64,000 bases of DNA from DASZHJ01 sp035280245 (GTDB taxonomy: Bacteria; Pseudomonadota; Alphaproteobacteria; ATCC43930; CGMCC-115725): NCBI GenBank assembly GCA_035280245.1, contig DATEGF010000366.1, positions 1-64,000 on the forward strand, given 5' to 3'. Positions within the stretch are counted from its first letter, which is position 1; each line of letters opens with the position of its first letter. Shown in pieces: positions 46,041 through 54,371 of this stretch. The translations under genes and the position numbers were made by a program. The notes under the pieces were generated by a model. The model was not told where the DNA came from. It saw nothing but the letters and a program-made list of their open reading frames with translations, and ran no database searches.

Positions 46041-46834
46041 CGGTGCTCCTCGAGGTCGAGCGTCTCAGCAGATCCTTCGGCGGCGTCGCAGCCCTCGACG
46101 GGGCGACGTTCGCGGTCGAGGAACGCTCGATCACCGCCCTGATCGGCCCGAACGGCGCCGGCAAGACCACGGCCTTCAACGTGATCTCGGGCTTCCTGAA
46201 GCCGGATGCCGGCACGATCCGCTTCGCGGGCGAGCGCATCGAGGGCTTGCGCGGCGACCAGGTGGCACGCGCGGGCCTGGTGCGCGCGTTCCAGGCGCCC
46301 CGCGTGCTCACGCGCATGAGCGTCCTCGACAACATGCTGCTTGCGGGCAAGGACCAGCCAGGCGAGCGCTTGAGCCTCAACTGGCTGGCGCCTGCGCGCG
46401 TGGCCCGGCGCGAGCTCGAGGTGCACCGCCGCGCCCTCGATATCCTGGAGCGCGTGCGCCTGCTGCCGCTCGCCGAGGCATATGCGGGGACGCTCTCGGG
46501 CGGCCAGCGCAAGCTGCTGGAGCTCGGCCGCGCGCTCATGGTCGAGCCGCGCATGATCCTGCTCGACGAGCCCATGGCCGGCGTGGCGCCGGTGCTGGCG
46601 GAGCAGCTTCTGGAGCACATCCGGCGGCTCCGCGAGGAGCGAGGCGTCACCTTCTTCGTGATCGAGCACGACATGGACGTGGTCATGTCGATCAGCGACC
46701 GTGTCATCGTCATGGACGAGGGCCGCGTCATCGCCGAGGGCACGCCCGACACGATCCAGCGCGACGAGCGCGTCATCGAGGCCTATCTGGGCCGGCTCGC
46801 GCCGGCAAGCGCGGGGCAGGGGGCGTCGCCGTGA
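46037..46834 (+). CDS. ABC transporter ATPase, LivG type
   Basis: 265-residue ATPase. Walker A GPNGAGKT (residues 37-44), signature LSGGQRKLLELGRALM, Walker B MILLDEPMAG and a following H-loop (VIEHDMDVVM). Gly/Ala-rich C-terminal tail. It overlaps the LivM-type gene by four bases (ATGA) and the LivF-type gene by four. The LivG assignment rests on its position before LivF and on the AFQAPRVLTRMSVLDNM segment after Walker A, which is usual for this subunit. Confidence 0.93.
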   Translation: MTVLLEVERLSRSFGGVAALDGATFAVEERSITALIGPNGAGKTTAFNVISGFLKPDAGTIRFAGERIEGLRGDQVARAGLVRAFQAPRVLTRMSVLDNMLLAGKDQPGERLSLNWLAPARVARRELEVHRRALDILERVRLLPLAEAYAGTLSGGQRKLLELGRALMVEPRMILLDEPMAGVAPVLAEQLLEHIRRLREERGVTFFVIEHDMDVVMSISDRVIVMDEGRVIAEGTPDTIQRDERVIEAYLGRLAPASAGQGASP

Positions 46835-47580
46835 GCGAGCCGCTGCTGGTCGTGCGCGATCTCTTCGCCGGCTATGGCGACGAGGACATCCTGCACGGCG
46901 TCTCGGTCGAGGTGACCCGCGGCAGCATCGTCGCAGTGATCGGCCCCAACGGCTCCGGCAAGTCGACGCTGCTCAAGACCATCTACGGCCTGCTGCGGCC
47001 GCGGCGCGGCAGCGTGACGCTCGCCGGTGCCGATGGCCTCGCGATCGATCTCGCGGGCCTGCGGCCCAACGAGATCACCGCGCTCGGCCTCAACATGGTG
47101 CCGCAGCTCGCCAATGTCTTTCCTGACATGTCGGTGATGGAGAATCTCGAGGTCGGCGCCCGGCCGATCCCGCAGCGGTACGCCGAGCAGCTCGCCACCG
47201 TCTTGGACTTCTTGCCGCAGCTTCGCGCGATGCTGGCGAAGCGAGCGGCGACGCTCTCAGGCGGGCAGCGGCAGATGCTTGGCCTCGCGCGGGCGCTGAT
47301 GTCCGATCCCAAGGTGTTGATCCTCGACGAGCCGTCGGCGGGTCTGGCGCCGCGCGTCCAGGACGAGGTCTTCGCCAAGGTGAAGGCGATCAGCGGGCTC
47401 GGCGTCTCCGTGCTCATGGTGGAGCAGCGGGCGCGCCAGTGCCTGGCGGTCGCGGACTACGCCTATGTGCTTGAGCAAGGCCAGAACCGCATGCAAGGGC
47501 GGGCGGCCGATCTGCTCGTCGATCCCGAGGTGGTCCGCCTCTACCTCGGCATTCGCAAGGGCGCCGCCGCGCCTGTTTGA
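46831..47580 (+). CDS. ABC transporter ATPase, LivF type
   Basis: 249-residue second ATPase of the importer. Walker A GPNGSGKST (residues 38-46), NMVPQLANVFPDMSVMENLEVG (Q-loop region), signature LSGGQRQMLGLARALM, Walker B VLILDEPSAGL. It starts with GTG at 46831, overlapping the LivG-type stop. The stop is only 11 bases before the GH127 start, so the glycosidase is part of the same transcript. Confidence 0.93.
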   Translation: MSEPLLVVRDLFAGYGDEDILHGVSVEVTRGSIVAVIGPNGSGKSTLLKTIYGLLRPRRGSVTLAGADGLAIDLAGLRPNEITALGLNMVPQLANVFPDMSVMENLEVGARPIPQRYAEQLATVLDFLPQLRAMLAKRAATLSGGQRQMLGLARALMSDPKVLILDEPSAGLAPRVQDEVFAKVKAISGLGVSVLMVEQRARQCLAVADYAYVLEQGQNRMQGRAADLLVDPEVVRLYLGIRKGAAAPV

Positions 47581-47591
47581 TGGAGGACCCC

Positions 47592-49331
47592 ATGACCACC
47601 GCGAAGATCGCCCCCAAGCTGCAAGCCTTCGACTACGATGGCGTCCGCCTGCTGCCGAGCCGGTTCAAGGAGCAGGTCGACCGCGCCCGCGAGGTCTATG
47701 GCGCGATCCCCAACGACGACATCCTCAAGGGCTTTCGCCGCAACGCCGGCCTGCTGGCGCCGGGCAACGACATGCGCGGCTGGTGCGCTGAGACGAGCTC
47801 CGTGATCTTCGGGCAGCTCTTGAGCGGCATGGCGCGCATGAGCCGCGCCACCGGCGACCGCGCGCTCCGCCAGAAGGCCGTGGCGCTGATCGACGGCTGG
47901 ACAGAGACCCTCGACCGCAGCCATGGCGACGTGCGGATGCGGCCCTACGGCTGGGAGAAACTGGTCTGTGGTCTGGTCGATCTCCATCTCTATGCCGATC
48001 TGCCCTCGGCGCTGCCGCTGCTCGCGCGTACCACTGAATGGGCCGCGCGGACCTTCGATCGCTCGCGGCGCTCGGCGGTGAATTTCGACTTCCAGGGCAT
48101 CGGTCCCGGCAAGACCTCCGAGTGGTACACGCTGCCGGAGAACCTCTACCGCGCCCACCTCGCGAGCGGGGATCCGCTCTTCAAGCAGTTCGCCGACGTC
48201 TGGCTCTACGAGGATTATTGGCGGCGGTTCGTGGAATCCTCCGAGCCTGCGGAGGTGGTGGCTGTCCACGCCTACAGCCACGTGAATTCCTTCAGCAGCG
48301 CCGCGATGGCCTACGCGGTGACCGGCGACGCGCGCTATCTCCGCATCTGCGTCAACGCCCACGATTTCCTGCTGCGGACCCAATGCTACGCGACCGGCGG
48401 CTTCGGACCCGACGAGCGGTTGATGCCGCCCGATGGCAGCCTCGGCCGCTCGCTCGACCTCTACGGCTATCACGCCGAGATCCCCTGCGGCACCTGGGCC
48501 GCCTTCAAGCTCTGCCGCTACCTCATGAGCTTCACCGGCGAGGCGCGGTTCGGCGACTGGATCGAGACGGCGTTCTACAACGGCATCGGCGCCTCGCTGC
48601 CGACCGAGCCCGACGGCCGCACCTTCTATTACGGCGACTACCGCATCTCCGGCGGCATCAAGCAGTTCTACTGGTTCGAATGGCCGTGCTGCGCCGGCAC
48701 TTACTGGCAGACCGTGGCCGACTACCACAACATCCTCTACTTCCGTGACGCCGGCGGCCTCTATGTGAACCTGCTGGTGCCGTCGGAGGCGACCTGGCGC
48801 CACGACGGGCAGGAAGTGCGCGTCCGCCAGGAGACCAGCTATCCCGACACCGACAGCAGCCGCCTCACCGTGGAGGTGGCGCGGCCGACCCGCTTCGCGC
48901 TCCGCATCCGCGTGCCCAGCTGGTGCGGGAATCTCTCGGTCACGGTGAACGACCAGCCCTTCCCGGTCGCGGCCAAGCCCGGCACCTGGGTCACGATCGA
49001 GCGCGAGTGGCAGCCGCGCGACACCATGGTGGTGCGCGTCCCGATGGCGCTCCGCATGGCGCCGATCGATCCGCAGCACCCCCAGCGGGTCGCGATCCTC
49101 TACGGTCCGCAGGTGCTGGCGCAGGACGAGGCCTGCTGCCGCCGTCCCTTCGCGCTGGCGCCCGGCGAGACGCTCGCCTCGCGCCTCGTCCACGAGGGCC
49201 CCGAGCCGCGCTTCCGCATCACCAATACCGAGCCCGAGCGCCACGTCCGCCACCTGCAGCCCCTGCACACGCTGCCGGGCTTCTGGCCCTACTGGGTCTA
49301 TTTCGACCTGGAGGCGGCGCCGCTTTATTAG
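47592..49331 (+). CDS. GH127-type beta-L-arabinofuranosidase-like glycoside hydrolase (DUF1680)
   Basis: 579-residue protein of the DUF1680/GH127 family. In the characterised member HypBA1 a zinc-bound cysteine is the nucleophile; the matching residues here appear to be Glu296 and Cys299 in HAEIPCGTW and Cys365-Cys366 in WPCCAGTYWQ. An alpha/alpha barrel is followed by beta domains near the C-terminus (LRIRVPSWCGNLSV, ILYGPQVLA). ATG 47592 has GGAGG five bases before; the earlier ATG at 47580 overlaps the livF stop and is possible. No signal peptide is seen, so it acts in the cytosol on an imported glycoside. Its place at the end of a Liv-type importer operon is unusual. Confidence 0.85.
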   Translation: MTTAKIAPKLQAFDYDGVRLLPSRFKEQVDRAREVYGAIPNDDILKGFRRNAGLLAPGNDMRGWCAETSSVIFGQLLSGMARMSRATGDRALRQKAVALIDGWTETLDRSHGDVRMRPYGWEKLVCGLVDLHLYADLPSALPLLARTTEWAARTFDRSRRSAVNFDFQGIGPGKTSEWYTLPENLYRAHLASGDPLFKQFADVWLYEDYWRRFVESSEPAEVVAVHAYSHVNSFSSAAMAYAVTGDARYLRICVNAHDFLLRTQCYATGGFGPDERLMPPDGSLGRSLDLYGYHAEIPCGTWAAFKLCRYLMSFTGEARFGDWIETAFYNGIGASLPTEPDGRTFYYGDYRISGGIKQFYWFEWPCCAGTYWQTVADYHNILYFRDAGGLYVNLLVPSEATWRHDGQEVRVRQETSYPDTDSSRLTVEVARPTRFALRIRVPSWCGNLSVTVNDQPFPVAAKPGTWVTIEREWQPRDTMVVRVPMALRMAPIDPQHPQRVAILYGPQVLAQDEACCRRPFALAPGETLASRLVHEGPEPRFRITNTEPERHVRHLQPLHTLPGFWPYWVYFDLEAAPLY

Positions 49332-49398
49332 CGGCGGCTTGTCACAGCAAGAGCGAACACGCACTCTCTGCCGGTTGACGTCAGCGAGGGCACCTCCG

Positions 49399-50049
49399 AT
49401 GCCGAATATCCCCGACGACATCTACACGGAGTCCGACTACTCGCCGGACACGCTCGCCAATCTCGGGCCGCTGCGGCGCCTCGCGGGCGAGTGGCAGTCG
49501 GACCAGGGGGTCGATATCAACCCCAAGGCTGAGGGCCCCGAGCGGCGCGTCTACCGCGAGCACATCGTGATGGAGCCGACCGATGCGCAGAACAATGGAC
49601 CGCAGCTCCTCTACGGCCTGCGCTACCACATCCACATCAACACGCCGGAGGAGAAGATCACCTTCCACGACCAGGTCGGCTATTGGCTCTGGGAGCCTGC
49701 GACGGGTCTCATCATGCAGACCCTCGCCATTCCGCGCGGGCAGGTGCTGCTGGCGGGCGGCACGGCGAAGCCCGACGACGACCGTATCTCGGTCGAGGCG
49801 CGCCGCGGCGATACCCGTTTCGGGATCTGCTCGACCACCTTCCTCGACGAGGCGTTTCGCACCGACTATTACCGCATCGACATCACCTTCAACGCCGACG
49901 GCAGCTGGACCTATGTGACGCGCACGGATCTGGCGATCCGGGGCAAGACGCCGCCCTTCGACCACCGCGATACCAACACCTTGCGGCGGATCGCGCCGCC
50001 AAAGCCGAACCCGCTGGTTGGGCTCCTGAAGGGCGGTGCGGTGGGCTAA
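49399..50049 (+). CDS. Heme-binding beta-barrel (nitrobindin-like, DUF1794/FABP-like) protein
   Basis: 216-residue protein resembling the FABP-like/THAP4 C-terminal heme-binding barrel family. Seen: LGPLRRLAGEWQSDQG in the position of the family's first strand, HDQVGYWLWEPATGLIMQTLAIPRG (core VGYWLWEP) and GSWTYVTRTDLAIRG. The classical GxWxGxG start motif is altered to GEWQSDQG, so heme binding is uncertain. ATG 49399 is preceded by GAGGG. It follows GH127 by about 70 bases on the same strand and may be in the same transcript. Confidence 0.72.
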   Translation: MPNIPDDIYTESDYSPDTLANLGPLRRLAGEWQSDQGVDINPKAEGPERRVYREHIVMEPTDAQNNGPQLLYGLRYHIHINTPEEKITFHDQVGYWLWEPATGLIMQTLAIPRGQVLLAGGTAKPDDDRISVEARRGDTRFGICSTTFLDEAFRTDYYRIDITFNADGSWTYVTRTDLAIRGKTPPFDHRDTNTLRRIAPPKPNPLVGLLKGGAVG

Positions 50050-50175
50050 TTAACGAGCGCGCATGCCGCCGCGGCGCCCGCGATACGGGCGGGGCAGCCC
50101 CGCAGAGCCGTCGCTTTTACCTTGAACCGCATGGGCGTAGACTGCGCGCGGTTGGATAGCCAGAGGAGAAGAACC

Positions 50176-50943
50176 GTGTCGACAGTCGAGCGCCTCAAGA
50201 CCAAGTCGGTTCGGGACACCGAGGAGTGGCAGCTCCGGGTCGATCTCGCCGCGGCCTTCCGCCTTGCCGTTGAGTTCAACTGGCACGAGGGCGTGGCCAA
50301 TCATTTCAGCCTCGCGGTCTCGCCAGACGGGCGCAAGTTCCTGCTGAACCCGCGCTGGAAGCATTTCTCGATGCTGCGCGCGAGCGACCTGCTCCTGGTC
50401 GACGTCGACGACCCCGACACCATGAAGCGGCCCGACGCACCGGACACCTCGGCCTGGTGCATCCACGGCAACATCCACGCCACGGTGCCCCATGCGCGTT
50501 GCCTGCTGCACTGCCATCCCGCCTACGGCACCGCGCTCGCCACGCTGGCGGACCCCGAGATCAAGCCGATCGAGCAGAACACCGCGCGGTTCTATAACCG
50601 CGTCACCATCGACCTGGGCTTCGGCGGCATCGCCGACGACAAGGAGGAGGGCGAGCGCCTTGCCCGGTCGCTCGGCAACAAGAGCATCATGATGATGGGC
50701 AACCACGGCGTGCTGGTGGCGGCACCGACGGTCGCCGAGGCCTTCGACGCGCTCTATTATCTCGAGAAGGCTTGTCAGACGCTGGTGCTGGCCTATTCGA
50801 CCGGCCAGAAGCTCAACGTCATGCCCCATGCGCTCGCGGAAAAGACCGCGCGCGGCTGGGAGTCCTACAAGGACATGTCCTTCTCGCACTTCGAGGAGAT
50901 GAAGCGCATCCTCGACCGCAAGGATCCGTCCTACGCGGAGTAG
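50176..50943 (+). CDS. Class II aldolase/adducin family protein
   Basis: 255-residue member of the class II aldolase/adducin family (L-fuculose-phosphate aldolase, L-ribulose-5-phosphate 4-epimerase and related enzymes). Zinc-ligand histidines are in LLHCHPAYGTAL, and a third lies in MMGNHGVLVAAPT. GTG 50176 has AGGAG nine bases before, so the frame open to 50122 is not needed. It is the last gene of the plus-strand block after GH127 and the barrel protein. A role in cleaving or epimerising a sugar acid or deoxy-sugar derivative released by the glycosidase is a reasonable inference, not proven. Confidence 0.88.
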   Translation: MSTVERLKTKSVRDTEEWQLRVDLAAAFRLAVEFNWHEGVANHFSLAVSPDGRKFLLNPRWKHFSMLRASDLLLVDVDDPDTMKRPDAPDTSAWCIHGNIHATVPHARCLLHCHPAYGTALATLADPEIKPIEQNTARFYNRVTIDLGFGGIADDKEEGERLARSLGNKSIMMMGNHGVLVAAPTVAEAFDALYYLEKACQTLVLAYSTGQKLNVMPHALAEKTARGWESYKDMSFSHFEEMKRILDRKDPSYAE

Positions 50944-50971
50944 CCTTTATTCATAAGGTCGCATTTTCCGC

Positions 50972-51883
50972 TCACACGAGCTCCCAAGTGATCGATGGGA
51001 CGCTCCCAATGATCCGCGACCCGGCGTAGCTCCCCCCGATCCGTCCGCTCCAACCGGCTGCGGAAATGGAGCCGCCAGATCGTATCCAGACATGGTAGAG
51101 GTGCTGGTTGTCCACTGTGCACTGCGCGGAGACAGGGAATGCACTGCTGGATCCGAACTGGAATCCACCACTTGTCCACCAGGCATCGCTGGCCCAAAGG
51201 AAGATCTTTTCATCGACCAGTACGCCGGTCGGAAAACCCGCCATGTCAAACTGCTCGACGGCAAGGCCCACCCATCCGTCGGAATGACCCGATGCGTAGG
51301 CACAGAGCGTGGCCCACTCCGAGTTGTAGCTCAGTGTCGCGGATATGCTGAGTGTCCCGGGGCAGTCGGTCGGCGGATGGAAGAAAATGCCGACACCCAC
51401 GGTGACCGTCGCGCTCGAGGGTTGATCGTAGTCGGTACCGATGTCTGACGTAATCTGCCCGGTCGATTTGTCGGCGCTGGAGCCGTTCAGTGGCGTCCCC
51501 GTGGAACTGAAGAGCACCTCCTGAAAGTCGTAAGGCGGTACGACCGTTGCGCCGAGGTCGGCAACGATGCGCGGCTTGTGCAATGGCGTCACGGGTCGAG
51601 CCAATGGCCGTCGTCGCATCTGCCGGGTCAACGATTTGAGCGACGCGGCCGCGCGCACGGCTTCGGCGTCCCTGCCGAAAGCCTTCAGCATCGGTGCGTG
51701 GACGCGGTCCATGATGCGTCCGTGTCGCACGCGCAAGGTTTCCTGTCTGGCAAAACTTGCCGACAGCTCCTTCTGCTTTGCGACTGTCGCCCGGCGCGCA
51801 ACGGCCTGGGATGGAGACAGGCCGCCATAAAGGCCGCGCAGGCGTTGCTTGTGGGACTCGCTTCCTCTTGATTTCATCGCCAT
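50972..51883 (-). CDS. Unrecognised protein with basic N-terminal half and beta-rich C-terminal half
   Basis: I do not recognise this 303-residue protein. ATG 51883 is preceded by AAGGAG at a good distance; the frame to 51958 is open but lacks a better signal. Residues 1-110 are highly basic and helical with many Arg/Lys/Gln. Residues 110-303 alternate polar and hydrophobic residues, are rich in Ser, Gly, Thr and Trp, and look like a beta-sandwich (for example ATVTVGVGIFFHPP, YHVWIRSGGSISAAGW). Two to three cysteines are present and there is no signal peptide or membrane segment. The region upstream (51884-52050) is more AT-rich than the average, which may mark transfer. Confidence 0.6.
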   Translation of the reverse strand: MAMKSRGSESHKQRLRGLYGGLSPSQAVARRATVAKQKELSASFARQETLRVRHGRIMDRVHAPMLKAFGRDAEAVRAAASLKSLTRQMRRRPLARPVTPLHKPRIVADLGATVVPPYDFQEVLFSSTGTPLNGSSADKSTGQITSDIGTDYDQPSSATVTVGVGIFFHPPTDCPGTLSISATLSYNSEWATLCAYASGHSDGWVGLAVEQFDMAGFPTGVLVDEKIFLWASDAWWTSGGFQFGSSSAFPVSAQCTVDNQHLYHVWIRSGGSISAAGWSGRIGGSYAGSRIIGSVPSITWELV

Positions 51884-52054
51884 GGACCGCTCCTTCATGA
51901 GTTTCTTTGACACCGCGTGCTCTGGCGTCGTGACCGTTTGGCTGTCTTCATTCAGCAATGATTTATTATGGTTGCATCAGCCGGTATCGACTTCCAGGCA
52001 TAACGCGGCGCCTTTTATGCATCACACTTTGGGATCCAGACGGGTTGGCGCGCG

Positions 52055-52939
52055 ATGAGTCCGACCCATGCCACTGACCATGCGCGCCCGATCGTTCCGT
52101 TCGCGGTGGCCACCGGAGCGATCCTGCTGCTCACCACCATGGACGCGGTTGTGAAGGCGATGCCGCTCGGTCTCCCGATCGTCCAGATCGTGGCAATGCG
52201 CTACCTGTTCGGCGTTCCACTGGCGTTGCTGGCGATGTGGCGTACCCGCGCCGGCTGGCCCACGCTTTCCTCCTGGAAGGCCAACGCGCCGCGCGGCGTG
52301 CTGAACGTCGTCTCCCTGATGCTGTTCTTCACCGCGTTGCGCCGGCTGCCGTTCGCCGAGACGCTGACGCTGAGCTACCTCGCGCCGCTGATGCTCGTCT
52401 TGCTGGCCTCGCTGCTGCTGGGCGAGCGGCTGCGCGCAAGGGTGTTGGGGGCTGTGTTGCTGGGTCTGGTGGGGGTCGGCGTCATCGCCTGGGATACGCT
52501 GTCCGATGCCCAGTCGCTCAGCGCCGACCTGATCGGCATCGCAGCGGTATCCGGCTCGGCCGTGGCATATGCGTTGAACAACGTGATGCTGCGCAGTCAA
52601 GCGCGACGCGATGCCGCCACCTCGATCGTGCTGATCCAGCACGTGGTGCCGAGCCTCGTTGCGTTGCCATTCGCGGTAGCGACATGGCAGGCGCCTTCAG
52701 CGTCGATCTGGCTCGTCTTTCCGTTGGTCGCGGCGCTGGGCGTGAGCGGGCATTTCCTGCTGACCTGGGCGTATCGACGCGCGCAGGCGGGCGTGCTGGC
52801 GTCGGTGGACTACCTGGCACTGCCCTACGGGGCGCTGTTGGGGTTTGTATTTTTTGCCGAGGTGCCCACCATGGCGGTGTGGGCGGGCGCGGCTCTGATT
52901 GTGGCCGCATGCCTGATCATCACCGGGCTACGCAAGTAG
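52055..52939 (+). CDS. EamA/DMT family transporter
   Basis: 294-residue inner-membrane protein of the drug/metabolite transporter superfamily, with ten predicted hydrophobic segments in two repeated halves (two EamA domains). The first half contains MRYLFGVPLALLAMW and the second WAYRRAQAGVLASVDYLALPY, the usual conserved segment of RhaT-like members. Such proteins export amino acids, nucleotides or other metabolites; the substrate is unknown. Its end converges on the aminotransferase gene, about 80 bases away. Confidence 0.9.
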   Translation: MSPTHATDHARPIVPFAVATGAILLLTTMDAVVKAMPLGLPIVQIVAMRYLFGVPLALLAMWRTRAGWPTLSSWKANAPRGVLNVVSLMLFFTALRRLPFAETLTLSYLAPLMLVLLASLLLGERLRARVLGAVLLGLVGVGVIAWDTLSDAQSLSADLIGIAAVSGSAVAYALNNVMLRSQARRDAATSIVLIQHVVPSLVALPFAVATWQAPSASIWLVFPLVAALGVSGHFLLTWAYRRAQAGVLASVDYLALPYGALLGFVFFAEVPTMAVWAGAALIVAACLIITGLRK

Positions 52940-53020
52940 CGGCTCCGCTCCGATCTTCGGCCCGGAAACGGACCCGGGTGAATGTCAGCCAAGCACGGGG
53001 GGCTTTCACTCCATCCAATC

Positions 53021-54223
53021 CTACCCGGAGGCGCGCGCCGGCTCGTTCCGGTGCGCGATCTGGCGGGCATAGCGGACGATGCGCTGCCCGGCGTCGGCGA
53101 GCCGCGTCTCGTCCGCCGTGAGCGATATCCGGAGATGGCCGACCGCGCTTTCGCCGAAGCCGTCGCAGGGCAGTACGGCGACGTTCTCCCGCTCCAGCAG
53201 CCCGTAAGCGAAGCCCTCCGAGCCGAGGCCGGTCTCGCGGACATCGAGCAGCACGAACATGCCGCCCTCGGGGTGGATGACCTTGCACTGGGGTGCCTCG
53301 GTCAAGATGTCCGCGAGCAGCGTCGAGCGCTTGCGGTAATCGGCACTGAGGCTCGCGGCTTCCGGCAGCTCCGATTTAAGCGCCGCCAGCGCGCCGTCCT
53401 GGATGAAGGGTGGGCCCCCGTAGAGCATGCAGAGCAGCAGGTTGAAGAGCGGCTTCGCCAGCATCGTCGGGCCGATCATCCAGCCGAAGCGGAAGCCAGG
53501 CATCGCGTGCGACTTCGAGAGGCTAGAGACCACGACGGTGCGCTCGGCCATGCCCGGGAGGCTCCAGGGGCTCAGATGCGGGCGGGCGAAGGCGAGGTCC
53601 TCGTAGACCTCGTCGGAGAGCAGCCAGAGATCGTGCCGGCGGCACGCCTCCGCCACGGTCTCGATCTCGCTCCGCGTCATCACGGCGCCGGTTGGGTTGT
53701 GCGGTGAGTTGATCCAGACGAGCTTCGTCCGCGGCGTGATCGCGCGCGCGAAGGCATCGAGGTCGAGGTGGAACCCGGCTTCCGGCCGCAGCGGTACGGT
53801 CACCATGGTGCCGCCGGCGGCACCCACCACCGCTTCGTAGTTGGCGTAGAGCGGCTCGCCAACGACGACCTCGTCGCCCGGTCCGACCAGACACTGGAGT
53901 GCGCAGTAGAGGCCCGCCTGGGCGCCCGGCACGACGACCACGTTGTCGGCCGTGCAGGTCTGGCCGGTGCGGCGCTGGAACCGCTCGGCAATCGCGGCGC
54001 GCACCTCAGGATAGCCCACGATCGGCGAATAGCCCGTGCGGTGCCGGTGCAGCGCGTCGACGGTGGCGTCGATGACAGCGGCTGGCGGCGCCTGATCAGG
54101 ATCGCCGACGGTCAGCAGGATCACGTCCGCGCCCGTGTTGCGCTTCCTAAGCGCGTCGAAATGGATCTGCCAGGCCGCCGCGCCCTTGCTCGCGATCCGA
54201 TCGACCAGCGGTGCCAGCTTCAT
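53021..54223 (-). CDS. Class I/II pyridoxal-phosphate aminotransferase
   Basis: 400-residue fold-type I aminotransferase. PLP-lysine Lys237 is in SLSKSHAMPGFRFGW, Asn174 region NSPHNPTG, Asp204 in LLSDEVYED, and the C-terminal arginine region GHLRISLT. It resembles the aspartate/arginine-pyruvate-type subfamily, with no motif that fixes the amino donor. The ATG at 54223 lies 15 bases after a run of six T on its strand and about 30 bases after a strong hairpin. It may be transcribed alone or with the binding protein upstream. Confidence 0.9.
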   Translation of the reverse strand: MKLAPLVDRIASKGAAAWQIHFDALRKRNTGADVILLTVGDPDQAPPAAVIDATVDALHRHRTGYSPIVGYPEVRAAIAERFQRRTGQTCTADNVVVVPGAQAGLYCALQCLVGPGDEVVVGEPLYANYEAVVGAAGGTMVTVPLRPEAGFHLDLDAFARAITPRTKLVWINSPHNPTGAVMTRSEIETVAEACRRHDLWLLSDEVYEDLAFARPHLSPWSLPGMAERTVVVSSLSKSHAMPGFRFGWMIGPTMLAKPLFNLLLCMLYGGPPFIQDGALAALKSELPEAASLSADYRKRSTLLADILTEAPQCKVIHPEGGMFVLLDVRETGLGSEGFAYGLLERENVAVLPCDGFGESAVGHLRISLTADETRLADAGQRIVRYARQIAHRNEPARASG

Positions 54224-54238
54224 GGCGCACTCCTAGGC

Positions 54239-54275
54239 AAAAAACGACAACCTCCGCATCCCCCAGGGGATGCGG
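54239..54275 (-). terminator. Candidate hairpin terminator/attenuator
   Basis: A perfect 10-base stem, CCGCATCCCC with GGGGATGCGG (54254-54263 with 54266-54275), followed on the minus strand after nine bases by six T (54239-54244). The T-run is too far from the stem for a classical terminator, so an mRNA-stabilising hairpin is equally possible. It lies between the orphan binding-protein gene and the aminotransferase. Confidence 0.4.
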
Positions 54276-54371
54276 CGCGAAACTCCGAGACGACTATAGC
54301 GGGATCGAGGCCGGGGTGCGAAGCAGACGGCCGAGCCGCCTGCCTCGCGTTTCCCCTGAGTACCGGTCCGA

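Noticed and set aside
47541..49421. Open frame of about 626 codons opposite the GH127 gene
   Set aside because: Antisense shadow; the plus-strand frame has the zinc/cysteine site and a good ribosome-binding site.
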